A stretch of 64,000 bases of DNA. It comes from Ischnura elegans (taxonomy: Eukaryota > Arthropoda > Insecta > Odonata > Coenagrionidae). The translations under genes and the position numbers were made by a program. Positions 1-12,200 of the stretch are shown one piece after another. The notes under the pieces are model-generated. The model did not search any database. It saw nothing but the letters and a program-made list of their open reading frames with translations, and was not told the origin of the DNA. The DNA is taken from NCBI RefSeq assembly GCF_921293095.1, contig NC_060247.1, forward strand, positions 112,673,111 to 112,737,110, in the 5' to 3' direction. Position 1 is the first letter of the stretch. The number at the start of each line of letters is the position of its first letter.

Positions 1-996
1 TTCATGAGAGGGTTGCAACTTGAGATGGATAAGAAAAAGAAGCTGGAATGTGATCCAATCGCCAAGCGAAAGATTATAATCCCCACTCGCTGTGAATGAA
101 ATGCAAGAGGACGAAGAGGTGAAAGTTGCAAGGTCTTGTACATAATTTTCAAACCCAAGATTGTGAGTAACATTCGAGGGTCAGTGGAACAGATCACAAC
201 CTCAAATAGGGCTAAAGACTGTGCTAATGGTGAACGTGCCGAAATGATGAACCTGAGTCAAAATGAATTTAAACTGCACAGTTATGAGTCAGGAGAGCCT
301 TCACTTGACCCCTTCCAATTCGATTAACGTTCCGAATATCATGCTCTTATTCTATTTATTTTTTTCTGTGATTCTCTTTCAAACGGTAGGTAATGAAATG
401 ATATATTGTATTTTGTAATAAACTAAGAACCGTGAAATAAAATGTGATTATTAAACATGGAGAACTTTGCTATCGCTACTCGAATAAAATTATTTTAATC
501 CTTCCAATGCATCATGTTTCATGAAATAGTTATTTATGTATACTATGTGTGTTTTAACATTTTTCAAAATAATTATATTGTTCCTCTAAATAGTGCTAAA
601 ATTATGGAAATCCGATGATGAGATACACTTGTCATTGCGCGGTTTGGCGTCGAAAGTTCATGATGAGCTAGACTCGTCGTTACAGCGCAAGGGGTTATCA
701 AGAGATAAACACTCGATTGCTTTCTGATGTTTTTACGAATATTAGTAGTACTTGTCCAATTCAAACTGTTGATAGTGAAAAACTTAAAAAGACAATTAAT
801 TGCTGAAGTGTGTGTGCATTGTTAAATACTTTGATATTATGTAAACTGCTAAAGGACTTTTATATTATTGGAAATTGTACTTTTATGTATTTTTCAAAAA
901 GGCAAATTTGTGTAATTACTTTGTGTATTGTGTACTTGCACTAATTTAACATATTATGGGTTCAAGAGAAACAATTTGTCGTGTTTCCCTCTTTTT
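1..996 (+). other. Unassigned sequence, possible 3' body of the LTR element
   Basis: This precedes the polypurine tract, so it is probably the 3' part of the retrotransposon. A 63-codon frame at 136-327 has no recognisable domain. Beyond about 330 the DNA is AT-rich and non-coding. Confidence 0.3.
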
Positions 997-1319
997 AAGG
1001 GGGGAGGTGTAGCATCCATCGGCCATTGCTATGTGAGAGCTGTCATATAGGCATGTCAGTCCAAAGTGTGAGTCCACGAGATGACCCACAAGTGATTGGC
1101 GGAAGTCGGTCCGGAGGTTGATAAAGAGGGTTTTTTGGACCTTCCCCTGGGGGAGATTATAAGGACATGCCTAGCTTGGCTGGGAACTGAGTAGCTGGGT
1201 GGCGACTGCCTGGGATGGTCACAGCCAAGGACTGAGGAATGTTCCTGTTAAAGGGAATAAATCTCACGATATTTTGGGTTAGAATGACTCCTTATTTCCC
1301 GACCTGATACTTCCATTCA
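997..1319 (+). mobile_element. Probable LTR-retrotransposon 3' end: polypurine tract and 3' LTR
   Basis: A polypurine tract AAGGGGGGAGG at 997-1007 is immediately followed by TGTAGCATCC, the usual layout of a 3' LTR in Gypsy-like elements. The LTR includes AATAAA near 1257 and seems to end near 1310-1319; its exact end and the target duplication are not resolved. The element body would run leftwards off the window. Confidence 0.5.
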
Positions 1320-2985
1320 AGAGGATGCTTATTGTCTCTAATATCTTGTTTGAAGACAAGAGGAAATGTGACGCATTTGATAGATCTATTTCATTTCATG
1401 AATTTTTTAGAACTCTAAATTTTAGTGGACTAGCTCTACTTATTTTGGCTTCAGAGAGTGATCAGATTGAAATTTTAAATACCAGTCCAATTTGTACTCA
1501 TATTCATCCATAGCTCTGAAGGAGTATAAATATGTAAACCTAAATGTTGGCAAAAATTTCCGTTTAAAATTCTTCAAGACCTATACTGCAAGACACTGAG
1601 TCAACAATAAAAAAAATAAAGGCCAAAAGTAAAGGTAGGGTATTGGAGGAGTACTAAACAAACCTCAGAGAAAATAAGTAGTCAACAATCATGATGTTGG
1701 CTCGCTAACTTAGCTCTAAAATTCCCTTCCAATGCTCCTCTTTCCCAATAGCCAAATGTGTTCTCTTTTCTCTTCAACAGTAAAACCTTACTAGATGCAT
1801 AAATATATAATTGATTGCCCATGGTTCAAACAACTCCAAAATGCAATGCTTTCAGAGAGAGCAGCTAAATGGCTGCTTATTTCATTCATAGTAAATGCCA
1901 CAATAACATGATAAACTTTTAACACTACTAAAAAAATCATATTTGACCTAAGGGCCACGTCTCAAAAATTTTCAAAAGTGACATTAAACCGAGGGACATC
2001 AGACGTAAGTCCCTAGGGCTTAAGAGAGTTAAGAAGAATTTAAAATAATGATCAAGTGCAAATGTATTTCAAAAAGTTTTTCCTCATCAAATATTAAAAT
2101 GCTCAGGACATCTGCTTAATATTTGACCGATCAGCCACTGAATGATTTAGCATGACAATTCACGTCACACACGAACATTGTCCAGTGGAAGTGTAACTAC
2201 TACATCAGAAAAAAATGGCATCTCAAAAATATATGTTTCAAATACTTAAAAGAATACTCTGCCTGTCTCTTGAAAACTGGAAAAGCAAGCAGCCTTACAT
2301 AAGTTGCCAAAAGATAGATTAAGTAAGCCACCACAAAACAGAGCAATTAAAACAAAATTAATTATTTCCAAAGATATAGCATATATGTTACCTCTTGGCC
2401 TAATTTAAGAATAAATCCCATTCTCTCCAACAATCACAGGGGTCAGGAATTTTGTTTCCCTGTGTAGCCTCTCCAAGAAAAGGCAGTGGAATAGGAATGG
2501 ATTTAAAAGAGAGACCTTGTTGGGCTTCAACTGGCTTGACATAAATGAAACCTATCTGCTCCTTGAATATATGTATTAAAGTTCTTATACTCTCATTTTA
2601 GGAGAAAACATGAAGGAGCTCACAATGAGGAATCACATGTCAACACATTCTGACAAACTGGAGGAAAAATTCCACCGTGTTCCACAGTTTAGTGGTGTGT
2701 AAAAACCCAAGACATTTGCTGTACTTTTAAAGCCACTCAATTCAACACAGATGAGAAAAAAACAACATAAACCACATCATTATAAAGCAAAATCATAGAA
2801 TGTTTCGATTAGAAAGAAAACTCAACAAGACAAATCTAAAAATTCTGAAAAGTTTTAAGATTCAGTTTACGATATTAACAGACAATATAAGTATTTACAT
2901 GAACACCTACCATTACTTAGGAATGTAGCAACACAGCCAGTATTATATACACATGCACACAATTCACATCGCAAAACGTGAGCAA
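1320..2985. other. Intergenic / ZFYVE1 3' flank, nothing recognised
   Basis: AT-rich DNA after the stop codon of the ZFYVE1-like gene (which reads leftwards). It probably includes its 3' UTR, but no convincing AATAAA was placed. No gene or repeat was recognised. Confidence 0.4.
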
Positions 2986-3209
2986 TCAATCCTGCTTCAT
3001 GCACAGGTCGCACACGCGGACAGGGGCATCCCAGCCCCTCCTGCACACGGCTCGGCGACCCCTCGAGCAGCCATCGCACACGCCCTCCCCGCAGTCCCGG
3101 CAGTGGTGCAGGGCGAGCCGTGGTCCAAACTCATGTCCGCACACACAACAGCCCTTGATCTCACTGTCAGGCACCCAGTATGATGGCCTCGCAGAATCCT
3201 TTATTAATC
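2986..3209 (-). CDS. ZFYVE1: ZFYVE1-like exon 11, FYVE zinc finger 2 and stop
   Basis: LIKDSARPSYWVPDSEIKG, then CCVCGHEFGP, LALHHCRDCGEGVCDGC, and VRVCDLCMKQD followed by TGA. All zinc-binding cysteines remain, but the position just before HHCR that is basic in finger 1 (K of TKHHCR) is leucine here. The overlapping plus-strand reading frames are shadows of this GC-rich exon. Confidence 0.93.
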
Positions 3210-6200
3210 CTAGAAGAGGGAGGAAAGAGTGGGTGAATGCAATATCGTAGGGTATCAAAAATACAATCACAAAGATTGATTGCCGAGGGCAGTTTTTTTT
3301 AAGCCTCCAATTGCTCATCTAAAGCACCATACAAGAAACAGGCGGGTACTGCGAAGGTAGGGCAATTACGCGAACTCCATGCCACACCCTCAAGTCATTT
3401 CTGACTGTAAGTTGTTAGTTTAAGGTTAGTAGCAATCTCATTAACTACACTACCTCAATTTATTCTCCCGCTAAGTGTGCACTGAGGAGCGACAGCCAGA
3501 AAACTTGCTGAATGGCTCCAGCATTGATATGTCTTGACCTTAATGCCAATAAAAAAGAATTTTTTTAAATGCAATGTGGCTAGTGTGTGAAACATTATGT
3601 CCATTGGGAACATAATGAAGATACACTTTTGTATGTTCCACAGGAGTTTTATTTACCGACGCAGGTTTCGACAGTACACTGTGTCCTTATCAAGGTGAAC
3701 TGTCGAAACCTGGGTCGGTAATTAAAACTCCTGTGGAACATACAAAAGTGTATCTTCATTATGTTTCCTGTCACCAAGTTCCACCAAGTATCGCCTTCCA
3801 GCCTTAAGTTGATTATGTCCATTCCCATTCAAAACAAAGAAGAGACATGCTGACTTCTGGAAGTGTTCTGATCCATGAAAATGCCCATCATCTCAGCACT
3901 GATGCAGCCCAACTGCTCCTTGAGCAATTTCAATGGGACATTTTAGATCACCCGCCGTACAATGCCAACCTAGTGCCATACGGCTTCCATCTTTACGCTG
4001 AAATGAAGATGTGGCAAGGATGAAAGCATTTTCAAACAGGCGACAAAGACGAAATTCAATGGAAGTCATTGGCGGCAACATCCTAAGAAGAAGGTATAGT
4101 CAAGCTCGTCCACAGGCAAGACAAATTCCTCAATCGCCGAGGCAATTATGTCGAAGTACACCACAAGTCTGCTCAATATGTATTTGCTAATGAAATAATA
4201 TTTAATCAGTCACTTCTCCTTCTGTACATGACCCATCGGAGGTTGAAAATAAAATGGCCCTCGTATTTATACATCCATTTATAAATTTAATTTGCCATCT
4301 TTTTTCTCTGCAACATTTCGTATTCTACCACAAATATTGCTTTATAGCAAACTCCCAATTACCCGGGATGATGATGGGGAGAGGTGGCATGAATAATCAG
4401 AAAACATGGGTAATCCAAACTTTCACTTTGATTTCTCGCAATTTTCAAAATTTATGAGAGTCAAAAAATGTACTATTGTTTATGCTCATAGTCTGCTATT
4501 TTAGATAACTTCCTGGACTCATTAAGAGCTTCCCTCCATTGACCTTGATCCTTTAAGTGGTGATAACATGATTGAACTGGCATTCCCACTTCTCCAAAGA
4601 CTCCAGCAAATTGTATACCGTACAGCAACTATAAGGCCGCATTAGGCTATAAGTGGAATGACAGTTACAATTAGGGAAAGCGACAGTGAACGTAATGGTA
4701 AAAGGGATGGCAGATCAACAGCATGAATCAGAAAATGATGGGTCAAGCTATCACATTTGTCATCCTTTAAATGCTATAGCTGGAGCTATCAATCAGAGGG
4801 ATGGAAAAAACTATTGTGTGATTCACACTTTCGGGTGGGACGAGAGAATTTCACACACTGGGCTGGGTCTTACCATATGCAAAATATGAAAATGCCCATT
4901 TCCCAGGGCACTCACTGATTTCCCTTTCCTTCCCTCGGAGTTTTCCCAGAAGATCGATATACCCAGAGTACCCCATGTTTTCCAGATCAGTGGATTCAGT
5001 GCTGCTGCCAATACATTCCATCACACTCGCACAAACTTACCCCTCGGAATATCGAGGACAGATGCCACCGTGCTCAGTGTGCTCGCCACAGCTTCCCCAC
5101 ACTTTCTCACCAGCACTTCAGCCTCGTCAACTTGCCCACTGTCATCAGCAACAGTCGTCTCCGCATCTGCAAGGGAAACAATCCACCTTGTGAGCACCAC
5201 AAACACATGGCAATGCATCCGTCGATATGAGAGCGGCACGTACCCTGTTTGAAGCATAGGTCACACACCCTCACGGGGGACTTCCATCCCCACTTAGGCA
5301 CTGGCATGGCGTTGGCAGAGCAGTCGGCACAAACACCTTCGCCACACGACCGACAATGGTGCTTGGTGTCACCTGAATCAAAGCCTCTTTTGCAGACACA
5401 GCATTCCTGGATGAGGAGAAAGGACAAGAGTGTCATTAGTGCAAAGAGGGGAAAATACACAATTCATGTTAATTACAGACTGCCAATTACTGAGGTTTTG
5501 GGTTGGAAGAAAAAAAAAATTGAAAAGTCAATCTACACAAACACTTATGTATCCTCAAATTTCAAATTTTTGCAGAGATTTGATTAATTTTGAGAGACGA
5601 TACAAAAATATGAGCTCTGATTGTTAATCACCGCTCAAGTACACTAATAATACATCACGGTGAAACAAATACTCCCAAAGTCAACCTTTGCGGAACATTA
5701 TCTGCGTTTCGTTTTGTCCCAGAGGTTTAACTTAGTTTCGACCCTAAGTAGTTTTGACTCCGATTTCGTTTCAACCCCAAGTTTAGCTCCCCAGGTTTAA
5801 ATCCATTTCATATTATATCTACATTTCGCTCCCGGGGATGAAGCTATTGAAATTTTACTGGTTTAGACTTTCATTTCTTTTCACTTGCCATCCCTGGCTG
5901 TGGCTGACGTTTACTGCTAATTAATCATTAGCCAAAATAACAGATTCAAACACAGATTCCAGGTTATTTGATTTCAGCAAGATGTTGAAGAAGGTTGTAC
6001 TAGGAAAATGAGTGGGTGGCTCAGTCACATTGGATAGGAGATTTAGCTCACTAGGCACACTCATGGCTCACCTTTATTTCATGGTTTGGTCTCCAATACT
6101 TGGGGGCTATTTGATCAGCAACCCAAGAGGAAACAATTCTTGTCGGAGGAGAACTGACACTGGCCACCGCCTCCGAGATGTAAGTCACCCCATCAAGCAC

Positions 6201-9200
6201 TTTTTGCGCTGCATTCTGGGCCCCTCGTGCAGCTATGGCACTCTGGAAGCATGGAAAAATATTTGCCACATAGATAAACTCAAAAGAACACAAACCCTAA
6301 CTTTCAGAGGAAAGGATTTACTGGGAATGAAATCTTCAAATTTCGTCAAATAAATCAGTCAATTTTAGCTAATGGTTTTACAGCATGAACTCTAAGTAGT
6401 CATAAGAAATTAAAATTCTCACTGTAAAAGTGGCTATTAAAATACAGTGGAACCTCGATTTATCGTTTTTCAGGGGGATGGATGAAAAAAACGATGAATG
6501 CGGGAAAACGATCGATGCGGCATTGTTTGTCCGGGTTGCCTATGTCCCAGGAAACGCCGGAATTTTTGCGAATTATGACATTCATTAATGGATTTAATGA
6601 AGATTTTAGCTGATTACAGGAATATTATTCCTTTATTGAAACACTTAGGTCATATTGTTGATTCGGATTATATCTCTTGCTAAAAAATGTTTCACTCCAC
6701 TCGGAATTTTCACTGCTATTATGCATTTCTGTCCCATGTAAAAATTCTTATCCATCAAATGCCATTTCAAGTACACGTATTTGCGAGAGAAATGTGCGTG
6801 TTATGCCTCAAACAACCGATTTCGCCATCGCAGTGATTGGTTATGAGATGGATCAAGAAGGCCAAAAATAGTTTATTAATTGAAATGTTCCTTTCTTGCA
6901 ATTAAATTTTTAATATGATTGAGGCAATGTGGCGTTAATCGTCAGCGGCACGCCCAACTGATCCTCGGCTTCATCCCACTTCTTGTTTTCACCAGGGATC
7001 TCGCTCTACCCCTACCCCTGCCGTCATGCGCTAGCGGACATACCGAGGCGTGCTGTAATATTCACGCATTTCTAGCCCGGATTCTTTTCTTCATCTTCAA
7101 TTATTTTCAGTCTATCTTTTAAATTTCTCACTCGTGTCTTCGAAAGGGCCATGGTCCGAAGACGAATAAGAATAAAACTAATAAAAATGAAACCGGACTC
7201 TATAGAACCCACACAAAAAACACTCGCCGGTTTTAAGTCAACCCACCCTGGAAAGTACAGAACCACTCGTACGAGGTGAGTTTCGGCACTAATGCCATCG
7301 CGTACGGCATAAGCAGAGCTTACTGCAGAGGGTGAAGCATGACCATAAGACTGCGCAAATTTTTTATCCTACAGAGAAGGCAACTTACCCACTCATTTCT
7401 AACAATAAGTCGCGTAGCTCTAGATGAGCAGATGAATTCAGATTGCTAGTAGGGAGAAACAAAATATCCTGAGAAGACATCGCTTCGTTAGCACCTCAGA
7501 CAAGTGAGACTTGTAGCATAACTCGTAAATTGTAACCAGACGCCCTGTTTTCCAAAATAATCCGCATCAACTGCCGTGAAGCTCACTATCAGCTGCGAGG
7601 ATATCGATATTCGCCAGAAATCACCATCGTATTATTCCAACTATTTCCTTGCTTAAAATGGTTAAATAACGTTAGAAATACATCGTGTTTGGTATCATTC
7701 TTTTTTGAATTTCGTGCACATCACTAATATCTCAATCTAATAAAAATATAATACCAATTGCCGAAATTCATTTTTACACACCTTTCGGGCTAATCGGTGA
7801 TTCATGCAGCAGTTGACCTCCAGAGGTGGGGATCTTTGAAGCGAGTCAGCCAAAAAAAAGTCAGAGGTCGAGAAAGGGGGAAGCGTGAAAAAGGTTTCTT
7901 TTGTTTTCGAGTAACTTGATATTTTCTTTCGAAGCTAAGGTCTTCGTAATACGATCCCTGCTCGAGCTGGGACCTTTTTTTATTTCGGAGAAGAGGAAAA
8001 CTTCAGACGGGGAGAGGCGAGTGCTGAATGGAGGGGGATACCGGATCTTGGGAAATGTGATAATGTAACTATCCCACGGCACTCAGCTTCTCCCTATCGT
8101 ATTTCAATCTCCTGGGGAAGATTCAAACTTTGTGTCTCTCCTTATTAGCCATAAAAACCACGTTGTAAACACTTCGTCTTATTTTTGTCAAACGAGGATG
8201 CGGGAAAATTATACAACGGGACCGCGATCTTCGAACGATCAATGCGGGAAAACGATACTTCGGGGAACGATAGATGCGGGAAAAAATTACATTTTCTTTA
8301 TGGAACTTAATTTGGGACCAGGAGCGGCGAACGATGAATGCAGGAAAACGATGAATGCGGGAACGATAAATCGGGGTTCCACTGTATTGGTGTTTTACTT
8401 CTTAGAAATTAAGTAGTGATGGGTCGATTCCAAAATTTTATCGATTCCGATCCCGATTCCGATTCTGACATTTCGATTCCGATTCTACCGATACCACTTC
8501 CATCGATTCTGATGCCATAGGCTCCAAGAAAAATATCACTTAATTCCAGGCAACAAGAAAACCACTTTAAAAAATATTACTCTGTGAAAGAGTCAGTTGA
8601 CAAAAGCATCTTTCAAATATTTACTATGTAATTAAAATATAATAGCTAAATTTCAAAACAGAACATACCTGAGTACAGAAATTTTCATAGCTGTAATAAA
8701 GATTACATACTACGTATATGAATCATGTAATATTTGGTCCTTTCAAATTCTCAAGCAGAAAAACCAATTATTCTACATGCTCAGCCAGCAGGTTTTGACG
8801 TCTCCATGTTACAGTATTACTGCCTGCAGAAAATTGCCTTTTGCTACACATGTGTGTTATTGGGCAAGTACTTTCCCACCAAAATTGCAAGATTTCGGAG
8901 ACTTTGGAATTTTTATTACAAATTATATCAACGATTTTTTTGGATCTTGAATCTTCATGGAATTCAAGTTGTTGAAGCGAACAACTATAGAACTAAACTT
9001 TAGTTTTGTAGAGCCAAATAAAATGCTATACTTCTCACGTCATTTAATCAACCTTAAAATCTCTTGCTTTTTTTATGTTCAAGAAAGAAACTAAATGCTA
9101 CCAATGAATATCACATCGAACGGTCGCAGTAATAAAAAAGGCTAAAAGAGCCTTGTGGTGTGAAAACTCCCCCTATCGCGCGACTCACCTCGGCGAAGGT

Positions 9201-12200
9201 GGAAAGGGAAAAAGGGTATCGGTTGCTGCCTTTCACGGAAATAGTTCTTTCTTCTCTCTCTTAAGCATGCTGACTTAATCTCTTCACTTTACTTCAATAC
9301 CCGAGGCATATTTCTTATGCGTGGGATGGTTCCAAAAAATATCCAATCCTTAGTATTTTCACTCGAGTAATGCGCTAAATGGTCAAGTCGATCTATACAT
9401 AATCCTTTTTAACATCCTCAGTTTAGTGTTTTAAGTCAATGAAGACGATTATCTATGCTTTAAATGATGATATTCAAGACTAATGTTTTAAAAAACTTGA
9501 AAAATCGGCCTCAGTTACCGAGCCTTCAAGTTCCGCAGCGTTGACGCGCGATTGAAAAATCGCTCTTATTTCCTTAGTCGCAAACTTTTTTTTCAAGATT
9601 TCTTATTAGTACTCTTTAGAAATCTCTACTTTATATTGTGGTTCAAATTTTCCGAGTTATATGTTTCGTAAACGAAAGATAATGTCTACTTTATGTCAAA
9701 TTTCACGTGAAAAACGGGTCGGCCATTTTGCGTTGTAAAACCCGACAGATGAGAGCCAAAATCTTCAAAAGTCATTGAAAGTACAGGCAAAGCACCAGAT
9801 CAAAGGAATATTGCGTTTTATATTCCATAAACTCACACCAACGCAAAACCACTTGGATAAATTCAAAGATTTTTTGAGGAAAAACGATATCTCGCGGGGC
9901 ATTGAAAAATTGGTCATGCTTGGGCCTCTGTATCTCACTAAAGATTCGTACTTATGTGAAATGGCATATAAAGCAATATTTGGTAATGATTTATGAGTAT
10001 TTACGCTGAGTTTCAAGTCTCTATCCCCAAAAAGGTCATTTTGGACTTTATTCCAGCTTTTTCCGATTTCAGACTAGTGTGCGCCGGGTAGGAAGACGAT
10101 CGGCCGCTGCGGCTGGCATAAAGGTATTCGGCGCCCATGTCGACAACTACAGTGTATTCGGCAAGCTGAAGCTACCAGGCCAAGGCATTAGAATGACTTA
10201 TCGGCTTTAAAAACTGCATTATTACATGAGTTTCATGATAGCGCTTCCTGTCGGCAGATTGCTGGACCTACTAGCCTCGAAAGCACTGTAACCTTAACTA
10301 CTCGACTCGACATTCGTAATGCGACTCGAAACGCTCGAGTCGAGTACCAACTACTCGATCGACTTGAATTTTCGAGTACTCTCACATCCCAAGAAGATAT
10401 GTGTTTTGTTATTACGATTACGTGGAGCAAAATTTCAAATGACTGTTGGAAACGCGGTAGTTTATTTTGTTGTTTGAAGTACTACTGGAATCGGAATCGA
10501 TTTTTCGCCTTGGCAAGTACTCGTTTTCGATTCCGGTTCTTGGCCGAGAATCAAGGAATCGAAGAATCGAGGAATCGAAGAATCGAGGAATCGAACTGAC
10601 CCATCACTAAAATTAAGGCTTTTTAACAATTTTAAAAAGCATAAATCCAAGAAAAAGTAATATCTTTTTTAGATAAGTCTAGAAAACACATTGGATATCC
10701 CTTTTAGACTGAAAGAATATAAAAAGGCACAATTTATTGAAGGAGAGGTAGCAAAGAGAAAGTAGGCAAAGAGAAAGTAGGCAATTAACTGGGCAATTTC
10801 AAGAATTTATTGCTTTCGTAATTCAATCATGATGTTGCTGGCAACTCCTTTGACACAACAATGCTATTGCCATGGAACATTTTCCAACCAAGCCTAATTC
10901 TGGCCCAAAATAAAAAAACATCCAAGGATTTGGTCTAGACAATGGCCGAACTGAAAATTTTGTGGCCCTGCCAGTAACTAATTATTACACCGATTATGTA
11001 ACTATGAAGACTCTCCTGCAGATCAAGATGCTGTACGGAAAAAGGCAAGATTTGTACTTTGATGCTTAAAGTGGCCTCACTTCTTCATTGGAGGCCACGG
11101 AGGAATTTATTCCACAGTAAGGTGGGTTCTTTTTGCTCAACCAACCACTTTAATATCATCAGCTAACAGAGTGGGGCTGCATGGAGGGTAGTGCGGTGTA
11201 CCGCGGTGGTGGTGCAGCAAAAGAGCAACAAAGCTCATCGAAGAGTACATACCCCAGGCCAAACATGCCTAATCTCTGTCCTGACCGCGGCATCCTCGGG
11301 ATTCTTATTGCCATACCAATACTGACGACTCCGATAGATCACTCCGCAGTGAGAGCACTCCAAGACATAGCTGAAGAGAGAAAGACAAAGACCATAAACA
11401 CTCACCTCCAAATCCTTAAAAGATATAAATGCATGCCAAACGTGCCATTATTTCCTGAACTCTAGTAGTAACAAAATTACCCTATATGCCTGAATATAGT
11501 CCCCCCTTTTTTTCCAAAAATGCCTGTGGTAAAAGTGAAGGGGGGGACTATATTCAAACGCATTTTTTAACTTTTCCTGAAACTGAAGCCTCAAAATTAG
11601 GGGGGGGATTATATTCAGAGGGGGACTATATTCGGAGAAATACAGTATAGGAGAAATCTTACAACACTTTATTAATAAATAGTAAACCATAGAAATCTTG
11701 ATTTCAAAGAGACAATTTCCAGGTGAAATCAACATTTGGGACAAAAGGTTAAAAAAAATGTAGAAATACTTTGCTTCGCATTCCTGAATACTTGACTGCA
11801 GTCAATAAACTATTTACCGAGACTAGAATAGTTTTAAACTCTATAACAATATACTTTGACAAGGGCAGCAGTTGTAATTAGCAACACAGTGCTTGAATAA
11901 ATCATACCTTCAAGCAGGATTAATAAATTTGGGGTTTTCACTTTATGATGAAGGACTTTCCATAGCTCAAAACTGACAGAAAATCATTCAAACATAAAAA
12001 CTCAAAATCATGCTCCCCTATTTACATCATCAACCCCATGACTTGCTCAAAAAACTAGATAAATTCCAAAAATGAAAATCTCATTAAGTATTCCCAGCTC
12101 CAACAACAAAATCACTTCAAGCTAAAATGTATCTTTTTTCATTCGGTGCTGATATGTTAATTCCATAAAAAAAAGCCACGGAAAGTCTGTTGTCATACGT

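Noticed and set aside
2953-3250. Plus-strand open frames over the FYVE 2 exon
   Set aside because: Shadows of the minus-strand coding exon, as shown by the clean FYVE translation there.
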